A stretch of DNA of 64,000 nt from positions 29,683-93,682 of the forward strand of contig NW_025955116.1 in assembly GCF_022376445.1 (NCBI RefSeq), in the 5' to 3' direction. The notes beneath the pieces were generated by a model. It worked only from the letters and a program-made list of their open reading frames with translations, made no database searches and was not told the origin of the DNA. The position numbers and the translations under genes are program-made. Positions 22,858-35,098 of the stretch are shown here, piece after piece. Source of the stretch: Fomitopsis serialis (taxonomy: Eukaryota; Basidiomycota; Agaricomycetes; Polyporales; Fomitopsidaceae). The number at the start of each line of letters is the position of its first letter. Positions within the stretch are counted from its first letter, which is position 1.

Positions 22858-25800
22858 ATGGTAAAGCAATCAAGACACTTGTACGCCGTGCTGGCAGAGA
22901 CATGCGACGCATGCGGCGGTGGGTTCGACACCGTGCAAGGGCTAATGGCTCACCAATCTACGAGCCGGGAATGCACCTGGTATAAGAAGGGAAAACTGAG
23001 GGAGTGTCTTCAGGAAACGGACATAATGGACTCCTCAGATGAGGAGGCTGAGGCTGGTGATGCGGTGAACAGGTGAGATTCCATAATTCTGGCAGCACTT
23101 CATTATAATTTCTGACGATATGTACAGAGATGCAGATGCGGATAGCAGTGAAGAGTCCGAGGAAGAGGATGAGCGAGACCAACAGTACCAATTCATTCCG
23201 TTACCTGATCCCAGCCAGCCTGTAGCATCGACATCGTCAGCACCGGCGCCCGCTCGACGTACCGCCCTTTCGCTTGACGAAGATGACGACGAAAGGGTAG
23301 AGGATATCGATAGGAGTGCTGGAAAGGTTATAGGGACTGCAGAAACAATAAGAGAGTCGTGGAGAGAGCATTTCAATAGCTTGGGAGGGCAGGGACACAG
23401 TGAGTTTCGACTTATTCTGCACCGTGCTAACCTGACAAATCAATATTAGGCGATGAAGATGTACTAGCACGGGTCAATGCAGTGTGGGCCCCGTTTGAGT
23501 CCGAGATGGACTGGCAGATCACGAAGTGGTTCGTCAAGGAAGGGATTGGGCAGGGCGCGGTAGACCGCTTTCTACGAATACCAGAAGTAAGTGCAGTTCC
23601 ATCGGGTTGGTAAGATAAACTGAATTAAATAACAGGTGCAAGAGAGGCTCGGACTCACATATCACAACAACCGAGCCTTGCTTCAGAAGGTCGACTCCAT
23701 CCCTGAGAGGTTGTCCTGGAAGGAATGCTGGCTGACCTTCAAGGATCGTCCGGGCGAACACCATTTGGTGCAATACCACGACATCATCGAGGCAATCAAG
23801 GCTTTGTTAGGAAACCCAGCTCATGCGAATCAAATCGTGTATCGACCTAGCCATATCTTCTCAAACTCTGCGCGCACTAACCGGATTTACACGGAGATGT
23901 GGACCGGTCAATGGTGGCACGCAATCCAGGTAAGCACTACCAACACAGAAATCCTACGGGGTGCTGAAGAAGATTCTAGAGTATCTTACCAGCAGGCACT
24001 GCGGTGCGCCAGTCATTATCTCGACTGACAAGACACAACTCACGCAGTTCTCAGGGAACAAATCCGCCTACCCTGTTTACATGACCCTGGGCAACATCCC
24101 CAAGGAGCTTCGTCGTAAGCCTTCCGAACATGCCTGCATACTCATCGGTACCTTTCCGTGGATAAGGTCGACTCCGCCGGCATCACCGAGAACAAGCGGA
24201 GAGTGTTGGTCCAACAGCTCTTCCACGCTTCGGTGCGCACCATCCTCCAGCCTCTCGTCGACGCAGGCAAGGAGGGAATTGATGTGACGGGTGGCGACGG
24301 AAATGTGCGCAGGGTTCATCCGATCCTGGCGTCTTACGTCGCGGACTACCCGGAGCAGTGCTTGGTCAGTTGTACCAAGTACGGGACTTGCCCCATCTGC
24401 CAGTGCCCAGAGAGCGGCCTTGGGGACGCGTCTGCGAAGACGCCTCGCGCCCAGCTCTGGACCCTGGACGTGCTACGGAAAGCTCGTCAGCAAGGCGAGA
24501 GAGGCTCCACAGCCTTCTCCAAGTCTTGCAAGCAGTTCAACGTCTCCGGTTACTGCATCAAACCTTTCTGGAGGGACTACCGTACACCGACATCCACTCC
24601 TGCATCACGCCTGACGTCCTTCACCAGCTCTATCAAGGCGTATTCACGCATATAGTGGAGTGGTCCACCGAACTCATCGGAGAGAAGGAACTCGACCGTC
24701 GCATTCGCTGCCTCCCTCCGGCGTACGGCACCCGTCATTTCAAGACCGGGATATCCGCCCTCTCTCAGGTTTCCGGTAGCGAGCGGAAGGACATCGCACG
24801 CATTCTCCTCAGATGCCTCGTTGGCCGTATACCCAGGGCTGCAATGCTCACCTTCCGTTCGCTGCTCAATTTCATATACCTTTCCCAGTATCCCACTCAC
24901 GACGAGTCTACCCTCGGATACATGGAAGACGCCCTCAAAATGTTCCACGACAACAAGCATATACTGGAGGAACTCGGCGTTCGGGAGCACCTGAACATAC
25001 CGAAAGTTCATTCCCTTCTACACTACGTAGATTCTATCCGCAGGCTCGGCATGACCGACAACTTCAACACCGAGATGTTTGAGCGGTTGCACATTGATTG
25101 TGCGAAGAAGGCGTGGAGAGTCTCGAACCACCGCAACGCTCGCCCGCAGATGATCAAGTGGCTCGACAGGAGGGAGAAGTTTTCTATGTACGACACCCTT
25201 CGCGGCAGACTTAGTACGGACCAGTCTGCAGACCCGCAAGCAGTGTCTGCCTCGGAGAGTACTACTGGCACCGCAAACTCTGAAGACGACAGTACGCACC
25301 TCCCTCGCAGCAGCAAAACACGCATCAAATTAGCCAAACATCCGTCGTTAGCTCAACAATCCTTACCTTCCATCGAGGAACAACACGCGGCACCGGGCTT
25401 CACCGACGCCGTCTCGCAGTACGTCTATACTATGAAACTACAGCGCAGACTCCGCCCTAGAGAGCAGGACCGGGCGAACCGTCACCTACCATTCGGCCGA
25501 GTGGACGTCTTCCACGGGTTCAAGTTCAACAACATTCCACTCAACGACAACGCCGAAGAGAAGGATGGCGTCAAGGCCAGGCCTTCTTCAGCAGACAAGC
25601 CAGCAAGATTCGATACTGTTGTTGTATTGCGCAGCGACGAGGCTGAAGCCACAGGATTACAAGGTAGGACTCACTAGTTTTCTGACCGCCGTAGAACCCT
25701 AACTAACAGTTGTACAATACAGGGACTCGCGTCGGAAGACTGAGAGTTATTTTTCAGCTTCCCAAAACCATACGCGATCCTACCACAAACCTGGATATGG

Positions 25801-26128
25801 AAGCACCGGAGGAGTGGGCCCAGGAGGGGCCTTTAGCCTACGTGGAGTGGTACGGGAAGCTGGGTTCAATGGCAAACCCAGTACACATGATGTACGACGT
25901 GAACAAGCTTCCTCTGCCATCCAACGGCAAACCACAAGGAGACGTCATACCCTTGAGTTCCATTCGCCAATCGTGCCAGTTAATTCCCCGCTTCCCCAGC
26001 CCATCGTCATCGGATTCCCTCAGCGTTCAGTTCCTGATGACTGGAAATCAGACACGGTTCTTGACTGCACCTCAAAATTCGTATTGAACAACTGGTCTAG
26101 TAAGTATGCTTACCAGACTATATGGTGA
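22858..26128 (+). pseudogene. Plavaka-type (CACTA-like) DDE transposase, frameshifted
   Basis: The N-terminal exon encodes a C2H2-like finger (CDACGGGFDTVQGLMAHQS then C). Exons at 23,111-23,400 (acidic) and 23,452-23,590 follow. The next parts show hallmarks of fungal Plavaka transposases: HHLVQYHDIIEAIKALLGNP, EMWTGQWWHAIQ, APVIISTDKTQLTQFSGNK, AYPVYMTLGNIPKELRRKPS, then KRRVLVQQLFHASVRTILQP, ITPDVLHQLYQGVFTHIVEW and a C-terminal PLSSIRQSCQLIPRFP...NNWSSKYAYQTIW. The frame shifts near 24,150, near 24,570 and near 26,000, none explained by an intron, so the copy is probably dead. A complete one cuts and pastes the element by DDE chemistry. Terminal repeats were not identified. Confidence 0.85.
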
Positions 26129-26473
26129 TACGGTTTCTGTGGAAAGGAAATACGAGGCGGCACAGCAACGTAGTTTATTGAACGAACTACTTGGAAATAA
26201 TACATACGCGGCGCGAGCCCAAACTAGTGTGGTTGTACAACGATGTGCAGGCACAAGAAGGCGGACGGGTGGTGAAAGTTGACTGACGGCCCACTGACAG
26301 TGACAGGTGAGGTCATGCATGCGATCGAGATCGAGATCTAGATCTGAAAGCTCAACTCGACCAGAGGAGTGCCGCATCCTCTGTCTCCTGCACACATCGA
26401 CGTGAACCTCTGACACCGGTGCGTCACCATTTTCTTCTATGCTTCTGGGCTTTCTACATGACTTACACTAGAT
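26129..26473. other. Post-transposase region, nothing recognised
   Basis: About 340 bp after the transposase stop. It contains gatcgagatcgagatctagatc near 26,320 and no gene. The right end of the Plavaka element should lie here or just beyond. Confidence 0.35.
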
Positions 26474-26881
26474 ATGCCTGGGGCTCACCCCCAGCCTGCT
26501 GAGACGACGTTCAGTACGTTGGCTTCTTCCGCGCCGACGTCAATAAGAGCAAGGTGCATAGCACCAAGCTCGAAGAAGACGGTCTAGTATATTGCGGATA
26601 CAAGAACACGATGGATTTTTCACACTTCCCTCCTCCCCCCATCCAGCGACGTGCCGCATGTCGCGTCGTCATTGAGGTGCCGTCGGACAGCGAAGACGAT
26701 GAGGCGCGTAGTAACGGGGCGTCCAGTTCGAGCACGGTCACGGTGAGTACTGAGTATTCGCAAAGGACCATCTTCTAACACCTTACAGCCTACCGTCGCA
26801 AAACGCGCCGCTCGGCAGACGACCCTGTCCCTCGTACCAGCAAGCGGTGCAAGAAGGACAAGGAGGACGGTGGGCGGGTGA
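26474..26881 (+). CDS. Small unnamed protein, uncertain 5' end
   Basis: The main exon reads RADVNKSKVHSTKLEEDGLV and YCGYKNTMDFSHFPPPP, then a basic and acidic stretch (EVPSDSEDDEARSNG) up to a GTGAGT donor at about 26,742. After a TTACAG acceptor it continues PTVAKRAARQTTLSLVP and stops near 26,881. An ATG at 26474 opens a different frame for about 40 bp, so the first exon is unclear or frameshifted. The length would be about 110-130 residues. No domain recognised. Confidence 0.4.
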
Positions 26882-27039
26882 GCGACGCCCGGAAAGAGAA
26901 AGCGAAGCAGAGGGCAGGCAAGGCGGAGGGCAAAGGGGACAGTGGGCGGCCAGCACGTCCCACTGCAGGGAAGTCGAAAAGTCGCAGGCGGGGAGCGCAG
27001 CCTAGGTAGAGTGTAGGCAACGTTGAGTAACCAATCTAT

Positions 27040-27235
27040 TGTATGCCCTCTCCTTCATGCCCACACACCCTCATCGGTCTGCCCGCTCGCTTGCGCCCTC
27101 GCTCTGACTCTGCCGCCCTTGCCTGACGTCCCTCTCGCCCTGTCTGCCCTCTGTCTCGCGTCATCTCACTCGCCGTCTGTCTCTCTCGCCCTCTCACTCG
27201 CCCTCTCGGTCGCCCTTCGGCTCGGTCGCGGCCGT
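27040..27235 (+). repeat. CT-rich low-complexity tract (ctcgccctct...)
   Basis: Repeats of ctcgccctctcactcgccc. It is the complement of the gcgggcgag-type tracts at 41, 45 and 47 kb. It lies directly in front of the GT2 remnant. No gene. Confidence 0.6.
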
Positions 27236-27241
27236 CCACAT

Positions 27242-28990
27242 ACTTATACTTCCACTAGCACCGGGCACACCGGCGTCCCTGGTACCCACGGTCCCATTGC
27301 GCAGTACCACGAACACTCAAGGTACTATTCCGCCATCAAGCCCTGGCCGAACAAGATCGTGGAGAACGGCCTGCCGATTGAGATGCCGGTGTACAAGGAG
27401 TCTCTGGAAACTGTCTTGTGAGTTCCCATTCGGGCTTATGAGCTGTGCGATTGTTGACCGCGATGCAGACGTATGCCCGGCAAGGTGATGCGTCCATGAT
27501 ACTCGTCAACGACGATGGTCTCAGGGTGAGTTCCGACGTACGCTTGCTGTGCGGGTCGCTGATGCCTGCGTGACAGTTGCTCTCGGTCGAGGAGCGTGAC
27601 ACACGCATAGCATTCTACGCCAACCACGGCATTGGCTGGGTCGCGCGGCCGAAGCTTGATGATGCGCCGGACGGTTCCAGCGTGCGGGTCGGTTCAAGAA
27701 AGCCTCGAACATGAACTACGGTTTGAGGCTCTCACTCATTGCGGAGACGAGCGCGGCCCCAGAAGAGGACTCACTCGGTCATGAGGCAGAGCAGTGTTAC
27801 GGCATGCAGTACCAGCACTGGGACGGCAGTAACGCCAGCGTCGTCGGCTTCGAGGACGACGAGAAGATGAACTCGGAAGGGAGCACGCGCTGCAGATTGC
27901 CATCAACAAGGTGTACAAGTCGAGCGGCCGCAAGTTCCGCCCCTGGGCCGCTAACGGACGTGGGGACGTGCGTGCCGTGTTGGCGAGATCATCCTGATCG
28001 TCAACTCGGACATGTCGGTGTCATCCAGCACGAGTCGGACATCATGCAGGTCGCGCATCACTGCTTCGCGTACTTCACCGGCGTATCAACAAATGTATCT
28101 CGTACGCATGCGCGAACGTGCACGCGTACGGCGAGGTCGCGCCGTTCGTCGGGCACAACGTGTTCCTCTGCTGGAGGGCCGTCCAGGACGCCGGTTCATT
28201 CAAGACCATGCGGACAAGATCCTGTAACGAACTGCCAATCAACCCCATAGCTCGGTGGTGTGGCGCCAGGGCCCAATCGCGAGGGAGATCCACTCGTTCC
28301 TCTGGTCGCGCTGCTGCACTACAAGTTCTCGATGATGTCGTACATGTTCTCGTACTACGGTATCGCGTGTTCGATCACGATCAGTGTCATCAACTACATC
28401 TGCCTCGGCTTCGAGCTTCCCGTTGACGGCTACTACATGCACTCGGTTCGAGATTTGGCTGGCGACGACGGTAGTCTTCATCGGCTCCGGCGGCTACACT
28501 CTACTCCAGTACCGTCTGGGTGAGGAACCGCTGATCAAGTCTTTCCTCATCAACGTTATGTGGATTCCATACTTGTAAGTCCATAGTGATTGTGTCGTGG
28601 CTGAGGACTGACGTATTGTGCAGCTTCTTCTTTGGTGGTCTGTCGATCCCTGTCAGCCAGGCGATTATCGCCCACCTGTTCTCACACAACATCTCATGGG
28701 GTGCGAAGAAGGAGGTCAAGCGGTCGATCTTCTTCGAGGACATCCCGAAGATCCTCAAGAGGTTCTGGGTACCGTGGACGATCTGCATTGTGCTCACGGC
28801 GGGCCTGATCATCCTGTCGACGTCATTAGTGCCCGTGCAGTGGCGCATCGACGGGTCAGCATGGGCTGTCATCCTCCTGTTGTCAATCCTGATCGGTCTG
28901 CAGTGGAAAGAAGCATGCGCGCTGCATCACGGTATGTACTTGCGTTGTCCGACTCACCGTGCGCCGCAGAGATCATCTCCGCCGGGATGC
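27242..28990 (+). pseudogene. GT2 membrane glycosyltransferase remnant
   Basis: Recognisable pieces of a fungal family-2 glycosyltransferase (chitin/cellulose-synthase-like) appear in order but in different frames: GLPIEMPVYKESLETVL (27.37-27.42 kb), AFYANHGIGWVARPKL (27.6 kb), KKASNMNYGLRLSL (27.7 kb), LQIAINKVYKSSGRKFRPWA (27.9 kb), then EVAPFVGHNVFL (28.15 kb). The membrane part follows: FSMMSYMFSYYGIACSITIS, WLATTVVFIGSGGYTLLQYR, an intron at about 28,577-28,621, FFFGGLSIPVSQAIIAHLFS and IPKILKRFWVPWTICIVLTA. At least four frame changes occur, and the catalytic EDxxxQxxRW region appears to be missing between about 28.2 and 28.3 kb. Intact relatives polymerise a cell-surface polysaccharide at a membrane. 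This copy cannot be functional. Confidence 0.8.
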
Positions 28991-30404
28991 GGGGCTCTTG
29001 TTGAACTTCCGACTTTCCAGTGTTATCTTATCTTATCAGTTACGTACATATATGGACTTGTGTTCTGCGATGTAGTATTACATACATTCTTTTGATGGAC
29101 TCTGTCTGGACTCATCTTGTGACTCACTCCAGACCGATCTACACTGTTCCAGACTTATTCTGGATCATTCCACTCCCTTCCGGCATGTTCCATGACCTTC
29201 CAGTACATTCCTTGATCACATGGATGCTTATGCATATCCCTATCTCTGGAGTTAAGGCTTACTCATTTCCCTAAAACTCGGACTTAGTGATTACTGATCT
29301 GCTTACTGATGTAGCATGTGATCAGTCCCAGACATGTATATATACTGGGGTGATTCCCCCTAATGGATAACGATCTCTCCTCTTTTCTGCCTGCCTAGCA
29401 TCAGAGTCTTCCCTCTGGGATAGGTCTGTTCACTCCACTCTACTGTCCTTCACTTCCACTGGCCTAACAAGCCCTTCTAAACCTCTTCACTTCAACAGCT
29501 CTGTGTTGTACATCAGCATTGGCTGGGCTCGGTACGTGGCGGTGTTGACATGACCGTAGCGGTGCTCACCTACGCCCACGGTGCCGGACATCCCACGTTC
29601 GGGCAGCAGTGGTGAATGGGATAGGATTGGGACTGAGAGGGGAGTAGACGGCGGGCAGACAGAGAAATCAAGAGCCACATTCTCTAGGTGAGTGAAGGCT
29701 AGACGATGGGCGGAGGTGCACTGACCATTGTCCAGCTCAAGTATGTCCGGACACAGGGACGTCGACGCGCGCGCAGAGTCATGGGCCGGCTGACCCGTTG
29801 TCTCTCCGTGCGCCATCTTTGCTGTCCCACCTTCTAGCTCGCCCGTTGTCTCACCCGCTCACCCGCTCACCCGCGTGCTCGGCTACGTTCTCTCGCCTGC
29901 ACTCTTGCGTGCGCCCTCCCCCTGCTCGGCCGGCTAGTAGCGACCGGCTCACCCACGCAAACAATCACTCATCTGCGCACCCACTTCAAGTTGGCAATGG
30001 ACCAAGTTTGATGGCCGTCATGGACCTGTGGACTCGGCATGGATGAGCAATCACTTGTCATGCCAACCACCAGGCACTCATCCACAGAGTGAGTGGCCAC
30101 GAGCTATGTGTGACTAGATACAGTTGCAGGAGCCTCACTACAGATGATTGTATTGTACCGTAGTATTCTTTATTGAATCAGACTTGTGAGGAGTGAAAAT
30201 GCAAAAGTGAGGGCATATAAGTGTATTGGTCATTAGTCAAAGGTAATTGTACTACAAGTAACTGCGCCTCAAGTCAGACATGATGAAATTGATGGCTTCT
30301 TGTCTTAACTGCCTCTCAAGTTAGCCCGACGTCTTGAAGGCCTTTCACGTGACTGATATCTCTTGTAATGCCGCCCAAGACAGATCCGTTTTTCCTGATG
30401 TACA
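28991..30404. other. AT-rich then CT-rich DNA without a gene
   Basis: Bases 28,991-29,520 are AT-rich with repeated tccagac/ttccac words and could be a decayed LTR, but I could not find both ends. Bases 29,820-29,960 are a CT/GC low-complexity tract (ctcacccgctcacccgc). Nothing was recognised from 30,000 to 30,400. Confidence 0.35.
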
Positions 30405-30599
30405 ATGCGGGCGAGCATACCAAAGGATGCGATGAAGTGGTTGCAGCAATTGGGCAAGGCGATGCAAGTCATGGATATTTATATCCAGGCCGAGCTGAAC
30501 TTTTGGCATGCTGCCACACGAGCGAATGCCGCCGAGTTGGAAGCATGGCAGTGCGGTGAGACTCCAAGGGCCCCGGCCACTGCGTCTGCGCCGAAGTAG
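30405..30599 (+). CDS. Small unnamed reading frame
   Basis: A 64-codon frame, MRASIPKDAMKWLQQLGKA then MDIYIQAELNFWHAATRANA, ending in an Ala/Pro-rich tail. Composition is protein-like and amphipathic, but no family is recognised and it could be a fragment. It is about 270 bp beyond the 3' end of the broken TET/JBP-type gene, on the opposite strand. Confidence 0.3.
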   Translation: MRASIPKDAMKWLQQLGKAMQVMDIYIQAELNFWHAATRANAAELEAWQCGETPRAPATASAPK

Positions 30600-30866
30600 T
30601 GTCCAATGTGGTATCATATGAGACTGTCATGTACTGATATGTTAATGTTGTGTTGCTGCACCACTGCGATGTTGATGTTACCGAGTTGTGCCTGTGTTTC
30701 CCCGGTCGAACCTACGGAATGTCTCGGTGTGGGTTATGCGCATTGGAGCATATTGCGATGAGCAAAGAACATAGATTGGTTATGGACCCGGAAACGTATA
30801 GCTACGGAGTGCCAAATTTCCAGCCATTTCCCGTGCCTAACGACACCCCCCGCCTCCCAGTCCTGC

Positions 30867-31289
30867 TCATTCTCCAGTGCTGTGCCAACCGGCAGAAGGC
30901 ACATTTGCCCAGCGATGTACATTCCGTTGCATAAAATATGCTACACACAACCGCTCTGCAGATGACAGCGGAACCTCATGGGGGAGCCGAGTGCCCGAAA
31001 ACACTGTCACTGTACCACTGTGATAGGGAAGCCTGAGATGCAATGTCGGGAACTGGATGACCTGCTCGCGATCACCCCTGATGGTCATCAAAATGTTGTA
31101 GACATTCAGAGGAGTCATCTTGTCGCGATGAACCGGGCTTGCGCGGTTTGTCACCACCAAGAGCGCATTGAATGGGTTTTGCCACATATCCACAACGCTG
31201 GCCCAGTCTGGATCGCTTCGCAAGGCTTCAACCAAGGCAATACCGGCATCATATAAATCCCACATAATGGGGTCAAAATGTCGGTTTGT
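30867..31289 (-). pseudogene. Second TET/JBP-type 2OG oxygenase, 3' fragment
   Basis: Catalytic half of a fungal TET/JBP-like gene. After FDPIMWDLYDAGIALVEALR come NRASPVHRDKMTPLNVYNIL with the HxD pair, FPTLHLRLPYHSGTVTVFSG, TRLPHEVP with the distal His, and ERLCVAYFMQRNVHRWANVP up to a stop. The core motifs are therefore intact, unlike the copy at 16 kb. The 5' exons lie 3.8 kb away at 35.1-36.1 kb on the same strand, separated by a large inverted-repeat element that starts within a few bases of the end of homology here. Confidence 0.75.
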
Positions 31290-32632
31290 TACCCGGCCAC
31301 CCAACATGAGATTCACCTATTGTTGCCCGGCCACCCGACGTCGGCCGACGGTCTGACTCGGCTTTGTTGTCCGGTCGGCCGAGGCATCAAACAATCAAAA
31401 TCCGCCTGGGCGGCCGACAAGGTGCCATTATCCCCCCGGATTATCCAGCAGGTGATGCTTGCATTGTTCCCGGAGCGGCCGACACTGGACAAATGGTATC
31501 CTCCCCGGGCGGCCGAGGGTCAGAAATACCAATCCTGCTGGGTCGGCCGATGGTCATACAATGCAATCCTGTCCGCCCGGCCGACATCAGAAATCTGCAT
31601 ACACAGCGGGTCGGCCGACAGGCTGTGTTCACTCAGGAATTGCATCCATAGCAGGTCGGCCGGCCACAGGATTTTGGCTTCTGAGGACAACAGGTTTCCG
31701 AGGTCGGGCTTCCCAGACTGGGCTTCCGAGCCCGGACATCCGACACCGGACATCCGACACCGGACGCCCGCCACTGGACGCCCGCCACCGGAAGCCCGCC
31801 ACCGGACATCCCGGGTCAGGCATCTGGGACCGGGTGACTGTGCTTTTAGGATGCTCTTCAGTGGATTCATTAATCAAGCAGTCCCTATGTGCAGAACAAT
31901 GTAAATGTGATGCACTGATTGATTTCCGAGTATTTCCTTCCCAATCTGGATACCTCCTTCCTAATCCGGACTGGGTAGACCATCCGGATGTGCATAGCTA
32001 CCACCGGAAGTCTGAAAACATTTTTTGAACACTTCCTGTGTACAGGACAGTGCAAATGCACTCTGATTGGCAAAGTGAATGATTTCCGGACACTGCCTGC
32101 CAATTCCGGACACCTCCTTCCTAATCCGGACCGGATGGTTCTGTCCGGCTTCGGACGCCCGCCATCGGACGCCCGACACCGGACGTCCGAGCTCGGAAGT
32201 CCAGATTTATTAACTACATACTTCATGTGTGCAGAAATCATTTTCCGGTGTGTAAGTGGTCAAGTAATCATTTGCTGAACATTGCCTTCCAAATCCGGAC
32301 TGTCCGCTTCGGGCGCCCGAGCTCGGACACCCGACGTCGGACGCCCGAGCTCGGACACCCGACATCGGACACCCGACATCGGACACCCAAGCTCGGAAGC
32401 CTGAGAAGTCCGGATTTATTGACCACACACTTCCTGTGTGTAGAAATCATTTTCCAGTGTACAAATGCATTCCTGTGGTCAAGGAATTGTTTGCTGACCA
32501 TCTCCTTCCTAATCCGGACCATCCGGATTCGGACACCCGAGCTCGGACACCCGACATCGGACGTCCGAGAGCGGAAGTCCGGATTTATTCAGTAATCACT
32601 TCTGTTGTGCAGAAGTTGTTTTCTGGTGTGTA
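31290..32632 (+). repeat. Inverted-repeat element, left arm (about 1.34 kb)
   Basis: Reverse complement of 33,750-35,098 with only a few differences. The outer half is studded with cggccgac-type motifs about every 50 bp (for example gggcggccgacaaggtg and gtcggccgacagg). The inner half has dense tccgga, cggacgcccgac and cgagctcggac palindromic words. Open frames appear on both strands of both arms, but they look like by-products of the repeats. Confidence 0.93.
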
Positions 32633-33749
32633 AAAGTGTTTCATTCATAGACTCTAGTATTGAGTTCCTAATGTCTAAGGATCTTTACTTTGGCTACAAC
32701 ATGCAATGCAAGATTTACTCACAGGCTTGTTTCCAAACATACTATTCAACTTCTGAAGCCAATATTGTTTGCCCACAATATCTGACTATCTAGAATGTGT
32801 TCTTTCAAAGTATCGAGCAAATCCCCAACAGGAATAGTCTTATTCTTTGAAGCTGAATGCAGGAGCAGAGATAAGGAATTGTGTAGTGTATGGAATATGT
32901 GCCATAACATGTTCACTGCCTGCAGCCAAACTACATTCAAAACAATGTTTGACTATCTAGAATGGGTCATTTACACACAAGGAGTGAGTCTTCCAAAGGA
33001 ATAGTCTTATTCACCCAAGCTGAAAGCTAGGCAAAGATAAGAGGAATGTGAGTGCATTGTGAAGCATACAAAACAATGCTACAACATCAATCTTGAAGTT
33101 ACTGCAACACCACAAGCAAAATAGCATACACATCACACTACTGTATTACTCCAATGAACTACTCATACTAGAGTCTACATGGTGCTGTTCTTAACAGTCA
33201 ATGAAAGTGAACTGTCATTGACAGCCTGATACACATTGGGTACTACAGGGTCAATATGAAGCACTACACATCCACTTTATGAAGGATTACTGGATTTGGA
33301 AGGTTACTCACCATTTAAGGCAATGCAAACTTTTGTGAACCTTCTCATGCAATAGCCCTCCCATATACCTTGGGTACTACAGGGTCATTATTCCATGTAG
33401 CATTATTCTAATACATGACTATATTTCATTTTCTTTGTCATGTTACTGATGAACTGTATACCTATTACCTAAGTCCATATTCAAATCACACACACTAACT
33501 CATCCATAGTTCTGTTGTTCCCTCATGACATAGTGTTGCTAGTCTTATATTGACAACAGACAAGGGTACACACTACTGAATCCAGATAGCATCTTGTATC
33601 AAGGGAACTACATTACAACCTCTGATTCAACAACTCACAGTAGCAGACACACTGGCATGCTGCCAGTAACAGCTCACTGGTAAAAGTCAATAGACAGTCT
33701 GAATTGAAAGGACACACAAGAATGTCACTACATTGACAATAGGAAAGCC
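32633..33749. mobile_element. AT-rich core of the inverted-repeat element
   Basis: About 1.1 kb between two nearly identical arms, very low in CpG. It contains two diverged internal duplicates (gactatctagaatg near 32,783 and 32,950, each followed by nearby agtcttattc) and a repeated ttgggtactacagggtca near 33,236 and 33,371. No gene. The whole element (31,290-35,098) looks like a non-autonomous long-arm foldback transposon. Confidence 0.6.
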
Positions 33750-35098
33750 ATTACACACCAGAAAGTGATAAACAAACAGCAGAAGTGATTAATGAATAAA
33801 TCCGGACTTCCGCTCTCGGACGTCCGATGTCGGGTGTCCGAGCTCGGGTGTCCGAATCCGGATGGTCCGGATTAGGAAGGAGATGGTCAGCAAACAATTC
33901 CTTGACCACAGGAATGCATTTGTACACTGGAAAATGATTTCTACACACAGGAAGTGTGTGGTCAATAAATCCGGACTTCTCAGGCTTCCGAGCTCGGGTG
34001 TCCGATGTCGGGTGTCCGATGTCGGGTGTCCGAGCTCGGGCGTCCGACGTCGGGTGTCCGAGCTCGGGCGCCCGAAGCGGACAGTCCGGATTTGGAAGGC
34101 AATGTTCAGCAAATGATTACTTGACCACTTACACACCGGAAAATGATTTCTGCACACATGAAGTATGTAGTTAATAAATCTGGACTTCCGAGCTCGGACG
34201 TCCGGTGTCGGGCGTCCGATGGCGGGCGTCCGAAGCCGGACAGAACCATCCGGTCCGGATTAGGAAGGAGGTGTCCGGAATTGGCAGGCAGTGTCCGGAA
34301 ATCATTCACTTTGCCAATCAGAGTGCATTTGCACTGTCCTGTACACAGGAAGTGTTCAAAAAATGTTTTCAGACTTCCGGTGGTAGCTATGCACATCCGG
34401 ATGGTCTACCCAGTCCGGATTAGGAAGGAGGTATCCAGATTGGGAAGGAAATACTCGGAAATCAATCAGTGCATCACATTTACATTGTTCTGCACATAGG
34501 GACTGCTTGATTAATGAATCCACTGAAGAGCATCCTAAAAGCACAGTCACCCGGTCCCAGATGCCTGACCCGGGATGTCCGGTGGCGGGCTTCCGGTGGC
34601 GGGCGTCCAGTGGCGGGCGTCCGGTGTCGGATGTCCGGTGTCGGATGTCCGGGCTCGGAAGCCCAGTCTGGGAAGCCCGACCTCGGAAACCTGTTGTCCT
34701 CAGAAGCCAAAATCCTGTGGCCGGCCGACCTGCTATGGATGCAATTCCTGAGTGAACACAGCCTGTCGGCCGACCCGCTGTGTATGCAGATTTCTGATGT
34801 CGGCCGGGCGGACAGGATTGCATTGTATGACCATCGGCCGACCCAGCAGGATTGGTATTTCTGACCCTCGGCCGCCCGGGGAGGATACCATTTGTCCAGT
34901 GTCGGCCGCTCCGGGAACAATGCAAGCATCACCTGCTGGATAATCCGGGGGGATAATGGCACCTTGTCGGCCGCCCAGGCGGATTTTGATTGTTTGATGC
35001 CTCGGCCGACCGGACAACAAAGCCGAGTCAGACCGTCGGCCGACGTCGGGTGGCCGGGCAACAATAGGTGAATCTCATGTTGGGTGGCCGGGCAACAA
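33750..35098 (-). repeat. Inverted-repeat element, right arm (about 1.35 kb)
   Basis: Mirror of 31,290-32,632. Landmarks in reverse order include gtcggccgacgtcgggtgg near 35,036 at the outer end and ggtgtgtaatggc (minus strand) at the inner end. Identity with the left arm is very high, which argues for a recent insertion or gene conversion between arms. Confidence 0.93.

Noticed and set aside
28991..29520. Complete LTR
   Set aside because: No matching TG...CA ends, duplicate or target repeat could be found.
31278..35064. Mirrored reading frames of 95-208 codons in the inverted-repeat arms
   Set aside because: They occur on both strands of palindrome arrays, lack family motifs and are duplicated only because the arms are.
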